Assembly (NCBI RefSeq): GCF_023283945.1
Contig: NZ_JAKIKW010000022.1
Location: forward strand, 30,905-94,904
DNA length: 64,000 bases
Source of the DNA: Shewanella gelidimarina
GTDB taxonomy: Bacteria > Pseudomonadota > Gammaproteobacteria > Enterobacterales > Shewanellaceae
Direction: 5' to 3'
Numbering within the stretch: position 1 is the stretch's first letter; each line of letters starts with the position of its first letter. This document shows positions 16,042 through 25,547 of this stretch, piece by piece. A program made the translations under genes and the position numbers. The notes beneath the pieces are model-generated. The model ran no database searches and was not told the DNA's origin. It saw only the letters and a program-made list of their open reading frames with translations.

Positions 16042-17046
16042 TTAGAGTGCTTTTACTGCCAATCTTACTTTTGCGGCAACATCAGCAGGAACCCATTTAA
16101 GCCATATGTCTTCATGCTTCATTAGGAAGTACTCGGCGGCGATATTACCATCAGCCTGATTGTCTTCCATCCAAGCCAGCAAGCCGTTCATCTGGGCATT
16201 GGTGATAGAACGTTTAGCAAGATACTCAAATTCTTGAGTTGATTTTTTAGCAAAAGCTGCGGTGGTAACCGTTTGCACTAATGCTGATGGGTACATGGTG
16301 ACTTTAGGATCTGCGCACTCTACGTTAGAGATACAGTCACGAAAATGGTCTTCATCGATACCGGTACCAAAATCGACCTTAACCATGTTGTACTTACCCA
16401 ATATTGCAGTGGGTGCCCAGTAATAACCAAACCAAGGCTTTTCACGCTCGTAAGCACGGGCGATGGAACCTGATAGACCTGCTCCTGAACCCGGATTGAC
16501 AAGATCAAACCCTGCATCACTTAGTTTTAGTGCTCGAAACAGATTTTCAGCGGTGATCTGACAGCCCCAACCCGCAGGGCAGCCATAAAAAGCGCCACGT
16601 TCTGGATCTTCTGGATGCTCAAAGGTTTTTACTTTGGCAATAATACCCGCGATGGTTTTCAGGCTTGGGTCTTTATCGACCATATATTGGGGTACCCAAA
16701 AACCTTCTTCACCGCCATCAGAGAGTGATTTACCTGCAATTGCTAAGCGCTTCTCCTTGATGCCTCGTTCGATAAGATCTTTAACGTTGTTGCTCCAGAT
16801 CTCAGGCGCGATGTCCGGCTCTCCTTTTTCAACCATTGAGGTGCTCGTTGGCATCGTATCGCCAGGGATTAACTCCGCTTCGCAACCGTAACCATGTTCT
16901 AAAATAAAGCGATCCACATTGGCGATTAATGAAGCTGAACTCCAGTTCATATCTGCGATGGTGACTTTACCGCATTGCTCTTCGGCAAAGACTTGATGTG
17001 TCGCGGTACTAAGCAGTAATCCGCCAATCAAAATTATACTTTTCAT
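16042..17046 (-). CDS. proX: Glycine betaine/proline betaine-binding protein
   Basis: A periplasmic substrate-binding protein, 334 residues from ATG 17046, where GGAG sits 6 bases upstream. A longer frame from a TTG at 17100 lacks a ribosome site. The signal peptide is MKSIILIGGLLLSTATHQVFA. Family features include IADMNWSSASLIANV, the PAGWGCQ segment and WFGYYWAPTAIL, with the aromatic residues that cage quaternary amines. It is the first gene of the operon proX-proW-proV-porin. Confidence 0.9.
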   Translation of the reverse strand: MKSIILIGGLLLSTATHQVFAEEQCGKVTIADMNWSSASLIANVDRFILEHGYGCEAELIPGDTMPTSTSMVEKGEPDIAPEIWSNNVKDLIERGIKEKRLAIAGKSLSDGGEEGFWVPQYMVDKDPSLKTIAGIIAKVKTFEHPEDPERGAFYGCPAGWGCQITAENLFRALKLSDAGFDLVNPGSGAGLSGSIARAYEREKPWFGYYWAPTAILGKYNMVKVDFGTGIDEDHFRDCISNVECADPKVTMYPSALVQTVTTAAFAKKSTQEFEYLAKRSITNAQMNGLLAWMEDNQADGNIAAEYFLMKHEDIWLKWVPADVAAKVRLAVKAL

Positions 17047-17726
17047 AAGAGCTCCGTGCTCGAGTTGAGAGTTTGTTGCGCACGTGCCTTTAACTAACAA
17101 TGGTTAGAGTTCAAACTAGGGGCTGTGCTTCGATTCTTGCAGGTGACAGTAATGTGACAAACATATTACCAAGAGTAGGGCTAAATAAAGCGTTTGAGAG
17201 CGTAAATTAACACAATAGTGGCGTGGTTAACAGTTTAGTACTTCAAACTTGCTACCTTAATCAATTCCGCCCTCATAAATGTGATTAGAGCTCAAACTAA
17301 TCGTGACCTATTGGGTATTAGTTGGGTTGCTAGTCTGCTGGTTTTGCTCTGTAGACTGGCTATCTGCACATTGCTAACTATTGGTGATGAGCATGCTGTG
17401 CTTGTCAGTTGCAGGGTGGGTGTTTAGGTCGTGATGTGATGCTCGACGGAGCATTGCATCCCAGGGGCTTTAGTAAGCTCTTGCAGTGATGCCAGCTGAA
17501 AGCACCGTCATTGCATGACTGCCATTAACAGTCACAGACCGAATTGAATCGACATTGTCAAAATGACCTAATTAGACATCAGGTCACTTACAGTCAATAA
17601 AAGTAAGCAGGCATTGAGGAAATCGATTGTACTTGTATTTGAGACAATCAAACTCACGCTGGACACTTAAAGAACTAACTGATTATCTCGTAAAATAGCG
17701 CTCTAATTTATTGGAGCGTTATCAAG
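17047..17726. other. Divergent regulatory region, proX / patatin gene
   Basis: 680 bp without a gene. A near-identical pair, TTAGAGTTCAAACTA (17104-17118) and TTAGAGCTCAAACTA (17285-17299), and a dyad CTAACAATGGTTAG (17094-17107) lie on the proX side and could be operators of the osmoprotectant operon. No matching regulator gene is adjacent. The rest is unremarkable. Confidence 0.4.
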
Positions 17727-20030
17727 TTGCAGAAAGTATTCGCTATAAGCGTCAAGTGCGTTGTGTTGGTCATTGGGTTCTATGCTACTCAAGTTTTTGC
17801 TGTGGTCGTTGAGACTGATTCGGCCGCAGTCACCGTCACCGTTGTAGACTCTGCACCCACAAGACTAAAAGTCGGTTTGGCGTTAAGCGGCGGCGGTGCA
17901 AAAGGGGCTGCTCATGTTGGCGTATTACGCTATTTAGAAGCTAACCATATTGCCGTTGATTACATTGCTGGCACCAGTATTGGCGCGTATGTCGGAGGGC
18001 TTTATGCGTTGGGTTACAGTGCTGATGATATAGAAAATATCATGCTAAACCTCGACTGGAACAGTGGCTTTGATGATGCAGTGCCACGTCAGGCATTAAA
18101 TTATCATGACAAACAAGATTTTGACCGTTTCAATCTGCCGTTTGAATTTGGCTCTCTTGATGGTGAAATCCTAATGCCACAGGGCATACTGCGTGGACAA
18201 ACCATGGGTAACTTATACATTAAGTCTGCCGGTATAGTGCCTCGTCAGCGCTCGTTTGATGGTCTGGCCATTCCCTTCAGAGCGATTGCGACCGATATTG
18301 TGACGGGCAATGCTGTAGTGCTCGACTCTGGTAACCTATTAACGGCAATGCAAGCGTCGGCGTCGGTGCCGGGAATATTGCAGCCGGTCGAAATCGACGG
18401 CAAGTATCTGGCTGATGGCGGCATGGTCAGTAATATGCCAGCCGATACGGTGCGCGAGATGGGTGCTGATATCGTTATCGCTATTGATATTGGTTCCGAG
18501 CTTGCGCCGAAAGAGCAGTTAAAAGATAGTTTTGCCATTTTAGCGCAGCTGTCTACCATGATGACCCGGGCAAATGCGGTACAGCAAATCTCAAACTTAC
18601 AACCACAAGATATCCTTATTCGTCCTGACATTAGCCAGCTCGATACCACTGATTTTAGCAGTATGCCGCTTGGCCTTGAGAAAGGTGAACAAGCTGCAAT
18701 AGTTCATAAAGAACAACTCTTAGCGCTTCAAATTTCCGCTGAGCATTTTGCTCAGTATCAAGCTGAACGTCTGGCTTATAAGCAAGAGTTACTGGCGTTT
18801 CAGCAGCAGCCAATTGATAGCATCGTGTTGGTTAACAACAGTGAAACCAGTAGCAAAACGATTGAAACAGCTTTAAGTATCACAGCGGGAAATAGCGTCG
18901 AGGCGGAAGAGATCGTCGAGGCAATTGATCGTGTTTATGCACTGAACACTTTTGAACGGGTAGAGGTGGAGGCGCTCAGCAGTGCTGATCACGGTAAGGA
19001 GTTACAGCTTAAAACGCAGCAGAAAAGCTGGGGGCCAAATTTCTTCGATATCGGTTTTTCATGGGAGGAGGATTTTGGTGAAATATCCGATCTTAAACTC
19101 GATCTGCTTTATAGCATGAATAACATTGCAGGGACTGACGGTCAGCTGCGTTTTGAGCTCTCGTCAGGCAGAGCAAAACAGCTCGCCAGCGAGTATCGTT
19201 TGCCATTGGATTCACTTGAAAAATTTTATTGGAAAACTCGCTACCAGTTTTCACAAGAGGAGCAATTGTACTTTTGGGATAATAAGCGCAGCCTTAAAAC
19301 GGTAACCAAAGCTCACAATATCAGTACGTCGCTAGGCATTAACGTGACTAATAATATGATCATAGAACTGGGTTTTTCAGCCGAAACCGGTGAAATTGAG
19401 GGGCCGACTATTGTTAACGTCGATCTGGACTATGATACCTATTCTAGTTTTGCACTGGTGAGTTATGATTCCTTGGATAGCTATAGTTTTCCGCGTAAAG
19501 GCACACTTTTCTATTTCAAAGGCGCCTATAGCAAGGATGAATTGCAACCGCTAACCTTACCTGGCGTTGGTGAGGTGGTGGGTGATACTGAGCTGTTCAA
19601 TTACGAGTTTGCCTTTAAACATGCTCGCAGTTTTAAGCAGCATACTTTGATTAATAAAATTAAAGTCAGTGGTACGGATAGCGATCAAATTAGTCTGATC
19701 CACACTCACGAACTTGGCGGCTTTTTAAATCTTTCTGGTTTGCATAAAGATGCCTTAGTCGGTTCGCAACTGATCTACGGCTCGCTAATCTATCAATACC
19801 GTATCGACTGGAATGGCTTTGGCGGCAGAATGATACCAATCTACTTAGGTGCCTCTGCTGAGGCAGGAAATGTTTGGCAGTATAAAAGTGAGCGTGGCTT
19901 GGATGACCTGATTTATGCCAGCAGTATTTTTATCGGCACTGAAACTGAGTTTGGCCCCGCAGTACTCGGCTTTGGGGTTAACGACCAGCATCATAAAACG
20001 CTTTACCTGACCTTAGGAAAGACCTTTTAG
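17727..20030 (+). CDS. Patatin-like phospholipase with outer-membrane barrel
   Basis: A 767-residue protein of the PlpD type. A signal peptide (1-25) is followed by a patatin domain (about 48-330) with the oxyanion loop SGGGAKGAAH, the nucleophile GTSIG and the catalytic Asp in ADGGMVSNMP. A POTRA-like segment (about 365-425) and a C-terminal Omp85-type barrel ending in LYLTLGKTF follow. It is probably a secreted or surface lipase that carries its own barrel. The start is TTG 17727, with GGAG 10 bases upstream; no better start is in frame. Confidence 0.9.
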   Translation: MQKVFAISVKCVVLVIGFYATQVFAVVVETDSAAVTVTVVDSAPTRLKVGLALSGGGAKGAAHVGVLRYLEANHIAVDYIAGTSIGAYVGGLYALGYSADDIENIMLNLDWNSGFDDAVPRQALNYHDKQDFDRFNLPFEFGSLDGEILMPQGILRGQTMGNLYIKSAGIVPRQRSFDGLAIPFRAIATDIVTGNAVVLDSGNLLTAMQASASVPGILQPVEIDGKYLADGGMVSNMPADTVREMGADIVIAIDIGSELAPKEQLKDSFAILAQLSTMMTRANAVQQISNLQPQDILIRPDISQLDTTDFSSMPLGLEKGEQAAIVHKEQLLALQISAEHFAQYQAERLAYKQELLAFQQQPIDSIVLVNNSETSSKTIETALSITAGNSVEAEEIVEAIDRVYALNTFERVEVEALSSADHGKELQLKTQQKSWGPNFFDIGFSWEEDFGEISDLKLDLLYSMNNIAGTDGQLRFELSSGRAKQLASEYRLPLDSLEKFYWKTRYQFSQEEQLYFWDNKRSLKTVTKAHNISTSLGINVTNNMIIELGFSAETGEIEGPTIVNVDLDYDTYSSFALVSYDSLDSYSFPRKGTLFYFKGAYSKDELQPLTLPGVGEVVGDTELFNYEFAFKHARSFKQHTLINKIKVSGTDSDQISLIHTHELGGFLNLSGLHKDALVGSQLIYGSLIYQYRIDWNGFGGRMIPIYLGASAEAGNVWQYKSERGLDDLIYASSIFIGTETEFGPAVLGFGVNDQHHKTLYLTLGKTF

Positions 20031-20440
20031 CGTGTTGGGTGCTCTATGCCTCTAATAGAGCGCTGAGTTGATATTGTCATTTAAGCCGTCGCTCGGATAT
20101 CTGGCACCTCGTGGAAGAGGTGCTTATGACTAGAATACAAAACCAAACCCTCTCTTCACTACTGCTACCGTCATAAACCGCAGTTAACTCTCAACAATGA
20201 TATTCAGATGCCACAATTATTACCATCACAAGTGGATGGATACAGCAACCTCGAGGATTGTTACTGTACAGAAAAAGAAATTTTCAGATTGAGTGCATTA
20301 TCAAACCAAGTCAGTTGAGTATAATTCAATCAACAAAATTGACATGGCAATACGCCTGTTAGCTTCTAAACTTTAAATCTACTTGGCGCTGCAGTTGAAC
20401 AAGGTTCTTTGCTGCAGGCTGAGTTAATTAAGGAGCCAAA
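20031..20440 (+). other. Intergenic region with weak hairpin
   Basis: About 410 bp. GCACCTC and GAGGTGC (about 20104-20123) form a 7-bp stem that may end the patatin transcript, though the T tract is poor. No gene is supported: a 36-codon frame from 20208 lacks a ribosome site. Confidence 0.4.
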
Positions 20441-20707
20441 ATGGCTGGTGGTTGGGCCCGCGACGGGGCAGTGCAAGATCAAATCGATAATAGTATCGAA
20501 GATGGCGTGGCGCATATTCGTAGTGAACTATCGCTTGGACAAAGTCTGTTCGACTGTGAAGAGTGCGATAAACCCATCCTCGAGGCGCGTAGACGAGCTG
20601 TTCAAGGCGTTCGTTTGTGTGTTGAATGTCAAAGCGAGCGAGATAAACGGCACAGTAACATGGCACTGTTTAATCGCCGAGGCAGTAAAGATAGTCAATT
20701 ACGTTAA
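20441..20707 (+). CDS. DksA/TraR-type zinc-finger protein (YbiI-like)
   Basis: An 88-residue protein with four Cys in the pattern FDCEECDKPI...RLCVECQSERD, the C-terminal zinc finger of the DksA/TraR family. It lacks the long coiled coil of DksA and resembles YbiI. AAGGAG lies 8 bases upstream of the ATG. DksA relatives bind RNA polymerase; the function of the short YbiI type is not well known. It stands alone between two intergenic regions. Confidence 0.87.
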   Translation: MAGGWARDGAVQDQIDNSIEDGVAHIRSELSLGQSLFDCEECDKPILEARRRAVQGVRLCVECQSERDKRHSNMALFNRRGSKDSQLR

Positions 20708-20771
20708 GGTCGACGCTAAGGCGGGATCCATGTTGATAACCGTATATTAGTCAGATTAGTAATTCAGTTGA

Positions 20772-20839
20772 TTATTACCATATGGTAAAAGTAAATTGCA
20801 TAATAGTGGGATTATCATTTGTTGTGCCCTCGCTATAAT
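20772..20839 (+). promoter_or_regulatory. Promoter of frmA-fghA with shared 46-bp box (site A)
   Basis: A 46-bp box (20772-20817) starts TTATTACC, contains GGTAAAAGT then TTGC, and ends AGTGGGATTATCA. Its last six bases, TTATCA (20812-20817), serve as the -35, followed by 16 bp and a perfect TATAAT (20834-20839). The box aligns without gaps to boxes at 29176, 31509 and, on the other strand, 28051. The first half contains the dyad TTACCATATGGTAA, suited to a LysR-type protein. Confidence 0.75.
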
Positions 20840-20909
20840 GTTCGCATATTCATTACGGCGCTGGTTCAGATAAGACCGTTTATACACTCTATCAATCTAG
20901 GAATTTAAG

Positions 20910-22040
20910 ATGACAGCACAGACAATCAAATCTAAAGCCGCAGTCGCTTGGGCCGTAGGCCAGCCACTCTCTATGGAAATCGTCGATGTTATGCCACCGC
21001 AAAAAGGCGAAGTTCGAGTCAAGATGATTGCTACCGGTGTTTGCCATACCGATGCATTCACATTATCTGGCGATGACCCAGAAGGGATCTTCCCTTGTAT
21101 TTTAGGTCACGAAGGTGGCGGTATCGTTGAGTCAATTGGCGAAGGCGTAACTAGCGTTCAAGTCGGCGACCATGTCATTCCTTTATATACGCCAGAATGT
21201 GGCGAGTGTAAGTTCTGTAAGTCTGGTAAGACTAACTTATGCCAGAAAATCCGTGAAACTCAAGGTAAAGGTTTGATGCCAGACGGCACTACGCGTTTTT
21301 CAAAAGATGGCGTCGATATTTTCCACTACATGGGATGCTCAACCTTTTCTGAATACACCGTATTACCTGAAATTTCACTAGCAAAAGTGAACCCTAAAGC
21401 ACCACTTGAAGAGGTGTGTCTATTGGGTTGTGGTGTAACCACAGGTATGGGCGCAGTCATGAATACCGCAAAAGTTGAAGAGGGCGCTACGGTTGCCATC
21501 TTTGGTATGGGTGGTATTGGTCTGTCGGCGGTTATTGGCGCTGCAATGGCTAAAGCCAGCCGCATTATCGCTATCGACATTAACGAAAGTAAGTTCGACT
21601 TAGCTCGTCAACTGGGCGCGACTGACTGCATTAATCCAAAAGATTACGACAAGCCAATTCAAGATGTGATTGTAGAGCTTACCGATGGCGGCGTTGATTA
21701 CTCATTTGAGTGTATCGGTAACGTTAACGTCATGCGAAGCGCGCTTGAGTGTTGCCATAAAGGTTGGGGCGAATCAGTGGTTATTGGTGTAGCAGGTGCA
21801 GGTCAAGAGATCTCAACCCGTCCATTCCAACTCGTGACTGGTCGCGTATGGAGAGGCAGCGCTTTTGGTGGTGTTAAAGGCCGCTCAGAGCTACCTGAGT
21901 ACGTTGAACGTTATTTGGCGGGTGAGTTTAAGTTAAGCGACTTTATTACTCATACTATGGCGCTTGAGCAGGTTAATGAAGCATTTGACCTTATGCATGA
22001 AGGTAAGAGTATTCGTACTGTTATTCACTTCGACAAGTAA
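20910..22040 (+). CDS. frmA: S-(hydroxymethyl)glutathione dehydrogenase (class III ADH)
   Basis: This 376-residue zinc enzyme oxidises the glutathione adduct of formaldehyde to S-formylglutathione with NAD. The catalytic zinc ligands are in GVCHTD and GHEGGG; the structural zinc Cys cluster is CGECKFC...NLC. The dinucleotide site is IFGMGGIGLSAV. Length and motifs are those of class III alcohol dehydrogenase. It also reduces S-nitrosoglutathione in the family. It is followed by the matching hydrolase, and its promoter carries the shared box. Confidence 0.96.
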   Translation: MTAQTIKSKAAVAWAVGQPLSMEIVDVMPPQKGEVRVKMIATGVCHTDAFTLSGDDPEGIFPCILGHEGGGIVESIGEGVTSVQVGDHVIPLYTPECGECKFCKSGKTNLCQKIRETQGKGLMPDGTTRFSKDGVDIFHYMGCSTFSEYTVLPEISLAKVNPKAPLEEVCLLGCGVTTGMGAVMNTAKVEEGATVAIFGMGGIGLSAVIGAAMAKASRIIAIDINESKFDLARQLGATDCINPKDYDKPIQDVIVELTDGGVDYSFECIGNVNVMRSALECCHKGWGESVVIGVAGAGQEISTRPFQLVTGRVWRGSAFGGVKGRSELPEYVERYLAGEFKLSDFITHTMALEQVNEAFDLMHEGKSIRTVIHFDK

Positions 22041-22055
22041 ACTATCAAAATAAGT

Positions 22056-22116
22056 GGATAGGGCGTAAGCCCCTATCCAGCCGCTTTCGCATTAACTGTC
22101 ATCGATAGTTAATGCG
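22056..22116 (+). other. Two hairpins between frmA and fghA
   Basis: GGATAGGG and CCCTATCC (22056-22078), then a perfect 10-bp stem CGCATTAACT and AGTTAATGCG (22088-22116). Neither has a T tract. They may set transcript stability or separate expression of the two genes. Confidence 0.55.
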
Positions 22117-22139
22117 TCAGCGCTTTAAGAGACTCAAGT

Positions 22140-22979
22140 ATGACAATCGAAAATATCAGTGTGAACAAGAGTTTTGGCGGCTGGAATAAGCAGTATACCC
22201 ACCACTCAGAAGCGTTAAATTGTAAGATGCGCTTTGCTATCTATCTGCCACCTCAAGCGTCAAATGGCCAAAAAGTACCCGTATTATATTGGTTGTCAGG
22301 CTTAACCTGTACTGATGAAAACTTTATGCATAAAGCCGGTGCACAAGCGCTAGCTGCAGAGTTGGGTATCGCAATTGTTGCACCAGATACTAGCCCGCGT
22401 GGCGAAGGTGTGGCTGATGATGCCGGTTATGATTTAGGCCAAGGTGCAGGTTTTTACGTTAACGCAACGCAAGCGCCGTGGAATCGTCATTACCAAATGT
22501 ATGATTACGTGGTTGATGAGCTACCAAAATTGATTGAGTCTATGTTCCCTGTCAGTGACAAGCGCTCAATAGCGGGTCATTCAATGGGCGGACATGGTGC
22601 CTTGGTTATCGCTATGCGCAATGCTGAGGCTTATCAGTCAGTGTCGGCGTTTAGCCCAATCAGCAACCCGGTTAATTGCCCTTGGGGCAAGAAGGCGTTT
22701 ACCGCTTATTTGGGCCGTGACACTAATGCATGGCAGGATTACGATGCGAGCCTATTGATGCGTAAAGCCAGCGTGTTTGTGCCGGCGTTAGTTGATCAAG
22801 GCGAAGGCGATAATTTCCTTGGCGAGCAGCTCAAGCCTGAAGTACTGCAAGCCGCCGCTAAAGTGAGTGGTTATCCGCTGACTTTGAATCTGCATGAAGG
22901 TTATGATCACAGCTACTTCTTCATCTCGAGCTTTATTGAACAACACTTACGCTTTCATGCTGCTCACTTGAGAGACTAG
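22140..22979 (+). CDS. fghA: S-formylglutathione hydrolase
   Basis: A 279-residue esterase-D-type alpha/beta hydrolase that releases formate and glutathione from S-formylglutathione. The nucleophile elbow is GHSMGGHG, and the catalytic His is in GYDHSYFF near the C-terminus. YWLSGLTCTDENF is a family signature. It lies 99 bp after frmA on the same strand, completing the glutathione-dependent formaldehyde pathway. The gene is also called frmB in enterics. Confidence 0.95.
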   Translation: MTIENISVNKSFGGWNKQYTHHSEALNCKMRFAIYLPPQASNGQKVPVLYWLSGLTCTDENFMHKAGAQALAAELGIAIVAPDTSPRGEGVADDAGYDLGQGAGFYVNATQAPWNRHYQMYDYVVDELPKLIESMFPVSDKRSIAGHSMGGHGALVIAMRNAEAYQSVSAFSPISNPVNCPWGKKAFTAYLGRDTNAWQDYDASLLMRKASVFVPALVDQGEGDNFLGEQLKPEVLQAAAKVSGYPLTLNLHEGYDHSYFFISSFIEQHLRFHAAHLRD

Positions 22980-22998
22980 CGTTACATTACCCTATTAT

Positions 22999-23027
22999 AA
23001 AAATGCCGCATTATCGCGGCATTTTTT
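22999..23027 (+). terminator. Terminator of frmA-fghA
   Basis: AAAATGCCGC and GCGGCATTTTTT form a stable stem with a good T tract, 20 bp after the fghA stop. Confidence 0.9.
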
Positions 23028-23385
23028 ATGCGCAGTAGTTATTAAATTTCCTCGGAATCACTCACCTTATTCGTGGTTCATTTAGCAAGCCTTTCGATAG
23101 AAAAGTACACCTTATGGACTTTGTTTTTTAGGGCAGGCAATGAAAGTGATCATGGTTGGTGTTTTACATGCTTTATGGGACTGAATGGCGAGTGCGATGA
23201 TTCACTTCTCTCAAGATCAAAGCTATTAGCGAATAATGGCAATGCATTCTTCACTATGGCTGCGTAGGCGAGGTATAAACAGCTAGTGATATTGAGCTTG
23301 TTACTACCCGTTAGCAAGTGAGGCGAGTGTTTGCACTCTGCTATTTTAGCGCTAGAGTTAAGCTAATTCATATCAGGAGAAAACA
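23028..23385. other. Intergenic stretch, nothing recognised
   Basis: About 360 bp between the frmA-fghA terminator and the lipoprotein gene. A 64-codon frame (23073-23267) has no ribosome site and no recognisable protein pattern. The far end contains the lipoprotein's AGGAG. Confidence 0.4.
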
Positions 23386-23853
23386 ATGAAAATATGGAAT
23401 ATAGTTGTGATTGGGCTTGCGATAGTTTTAGCAGGTTGCGCATCAACGGAAGCTTCAAAAGAGCGGGCGGCAATGTATGAGTTTCCTGAGTTAGAGCAAG
23501 TTAATTCCATTGATAATTTTAGAATGGATGGTTGGGAAGAGGTTGATAAGTATTCGCTGATAGTCAATAGCAGGCCAAGAGAGATCTATCTGTTGATTTT
23601 AAATGGTGGTAATAATGATCTTAAGTTTGCCCAAGGATTACTCATTACATCAACCCTTGGTAAGGTAGAAGTTGGTTTTGATAGTGTCTCCACTCGAGAC
23701 AACCCGCAAAGTAAGTACAATATTAAGCGTATGTACCGCATAAAAGATAAAGCGGAAAAAGAGCTTATAAAGCAAAAAATCCTCGCTTTCTCTGTTGATG
23801 AGAAAAATTTAGAAAATAAAAATCCTGAGGCCAGTAGCACTCGAGGCGATTAA
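23386..23853 (+). CDS. Small lipoprotein, DUF6491-like
   Basis: 155 residues with a lipoprotein signal ending in LAGC (Cys18). The body (SIDNFRMDGWEEVDKYSLIVNSRPREIYLLIL...) resembles DUF6491 lipoproteins, which have a conserved 'W..vD...liv......YLl.L' core. Function unknown. The C-terminal tail is Lys/Glu-rich. AGGAG precedes the ATG. It is a single gene with a strong terminator after it. Confidence 0.72.
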   Translation: MKIWNIVVIGLAIVLAGCASTEASKERAAMYEFPELEQVNSIDNFRMDGWEEVDKYSLIVNSRPREIYLLILNGGNNDLKFAQGLLITSTLGKVEVGFDSVSTRDNPQSKYNIKRMYRIKDKAEKELIKQKILAFSVDEKNLENKNPEASSTRGD

Positions 23854-23888
23854 ATTGCCCACTTACCGCTGAGTGGAATAGGTCTATA

Positions 23889-23924
23889 AAAAAGCCCGTC
23901 TATCAGTCGATAGACGGGCTTTTT
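23889..23924. terminator. Bidirectional terminator
   Basis: AAAAGCCCGTCTATC pairs with GATAGACGGGCTTTT around a three-base loop. It separates the plus-strand lipoprotein from the minus-strand gene ending at 23981, and has A and T tracts on the two sides. Confidence 0.92.
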
Positions 23925-23980
23925 ACTGTAGACCATTCAGAGGGGTCATTAACCCGAATGGTTTTTAACTAAAGACCGCG

Positions 23981-24640
23981 TTAGCCTTTAATAAGATAAG
24001 CGCCTTTGGTTGAAAGTGTCACCGTGATTGGCTCACTGGTTTTGTTTTTCCAATACCATCCGTGCGCACCTGCAAAAGGCGTGGTCAACGTGCCCTTCAC
24101 TTGATCTGAGGTGGTGATGGTAAAACTTTCAAAGAAACCTGTTTTATCACCTTGAGGTTCGCCGTGAAAATCAAAATACAAGGGTGCGCCATTGGTGCGC
24201 CATTCATATTCTAAATGGGTTCCTTCATTCATCAGTAGTTTATATTCTAAGCCTTTACCCGCCGCAATAATGATGTCGACCGTATCTTGGCGTAGCCCCA
24301 TCACTTCTGTACGAGTTTGTTTGATCTCAGCCACTGAGGGCGCATCGTTTATCACAATAGAGCCTGAACTTACCATTACGCCTGGCACGGCTTTAATATT
24401 TGATGTACTAGGGAGTATAGGATCTGTCGCCGCGGTGGCTATTTTTGTTAAGCCTAATGATTGACCAATACCTGTTGGATCAATGTTGTACTCAGCGGGT
24501 AAAATCGCCGTGACTAATACAATCGCTGCAATGACGGTTGCGACGATACTCGCTTTCAGTAAGGTGGCGTTAGAGTGGACCGGTGCACTGAGTGGGTTGT
24601 TCACGGTGTTAGTTGCTTGGTTGTCTGTTTGCTGTGTCAT
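23981..24640 (-). CDS. Membrane-anchored protein paired with HupE/UreJ permease
   Basis: 219 residues: a cytoplasmic N-tail, one membrane helix (about 28-48, ASIVATVIAAIVLVTAILPA), then a periplasmic domain that ends in a beta-rich segment (YFDFHGEPQG...AHGWYWKNK). I know this type only as 'transmembrane anchor protein' next to HupE/UreJ-type permeases. It may bind a ligand for the permease. AGGAA precedes the ATG. It is the last gene of a likely three-gene set 25934-23981. Confidence 0.65.
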   Translation of the reverse strand: MTQQTDNQATNTVNNPLSAPVHSNATLLKASIVATVIAAIVLVTAILPAEYNIDPTGIGQSLGLTKIATAATDPILPSTSNIKAVPGVMVSSGSIVINDAPSVAEIKQTRTEVMGLRQDTVDIIIAAGKGLEYKLLMNEGTHLEYEWRTNGAPLYFDFHGEPQGDKTGFFESFTITTSDQVKGTLTTPFAGAHGWYWKNKTSEPITVTLSTKGAYLIKG

Positions 24641-24715
24641 TATAGTTCCTAAATTTGTATTTACGCATGCGTATTTAGCTGCATTTTTCTGTTGGTAGCA
24701 GCTTTGGAATCTGCT

Positions 24716-25411
24716 TTAATTTGTAAAGTATCCAGTGAGTTGAAAGCCGACTAACATCAATCCACCACTCATGAGTAGTGTGTTGGCCGCAGTTGAAAAC
24801 TTGAGATAACTTTGATGCCTGCGCCAAAAGCTCATCATAATGAGTACAACGCCTAACGCTAAAAACTGCCCAATTTCTACGCCGACGTTAAAGGCAATAA
24901 TATTGGTCATTAACCCCTCTTTAGGCAGATTGAATTCTTGGATTTTAGTGGCCAGCCCAAAGCCATGGAACAGTCCAAAAATCATCACCGCGACCTTGGT
25001 GTTGGGCTGAAAGCCAAACACGCGTTTAAATCCGCCTAAGTTATCAAAGCCTTTATAAACGATTGAAAATCCAATAATCGCATCGATAAGATAAGGATTT
25101 ACCTGGATGTCGTAAAACACGCCGTACAGCAAGGTAATGCTATGACCAATAGTGAACAAGCTGACGTAGAGCAACACGTCTTTAGTGCGATAAAGGAAAA
25201 AAATCACCCCGACTAAAAACAGTAAATGGTCATATCCAGTGACCATATGTTTAGCACCGATATAGATAAAGGGCAGAATAGAAACCCCTTGATTAGCAGC
25301 TAAAAACTGCTTGGTACCTTCATCTACGCCGTGAGCAAAAAGAGAGAAAGAGGCCAATAACCCCAAAAAAATCACCATAAATCTTATGGTGTTAGCCAAT
25401 GGTTGGCTCAT
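24716..25411 (-). CDS. HupE/UreJ family permease
   Basis: 231 residues with a signal-like start (ending LFAHG) and about six further hydrophobic spans. Motifs GYDHLLFLVGVIFFL, FTIGHSITL and IFGLFHGFGLA, with paired His in the membrane, are those of HupE/UreJ proteins, which are linked to nickel or other divalent-metal uptake. It lies between a His-rich secreted protein and a membrane-anchored partner. The metal identity cannot be read from the sequence. Confidence 0.85.
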   Translation of the reverse strand: MSQPLANTIRFMVIFLGLLASFSLFAHGVDEGTKQFLAANQGVSILPFIYIGAKHMVTGYDHLLFLVGVIFFLYRTKDVLLYVSLFTIGHSITLLYGVFYDIQVNPYLIDAIIGFSIVYKGFDNLGGFKRVFGFQPNTKVAVMIFGLFHGFGLATKIQEFNLPKEGLMTNIIAFNVGVEIGQFLALGVVLIMMSFWRRHQSYLKFSTAANTLLMSGGLMLVGFQLTGYFTN

Positions 25412-25547
25412 TACATGTACTCCAATTATTTATTTTATTAAGCGCATGAATCACAGACTGAATGTAGTCAGTCAAAGAAGCGCAAAATGGGTCTATCGCT
25501 AAACGACTTGGAATAGTTAACCAAGCCGTCGTTAAAAAGATAAATAA

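Noticed and set aside
20208..20318. A 36-codon frame between the patatin and zinc-finger genes
   Set aside because: No ribosome site and no feature beyond chance openness.
23073..23267. A 64-codon plus-strand frame after the fghA terminator
   Set aside because: No ribosome site, unusual composition and no neighbours that would suggest a gene.
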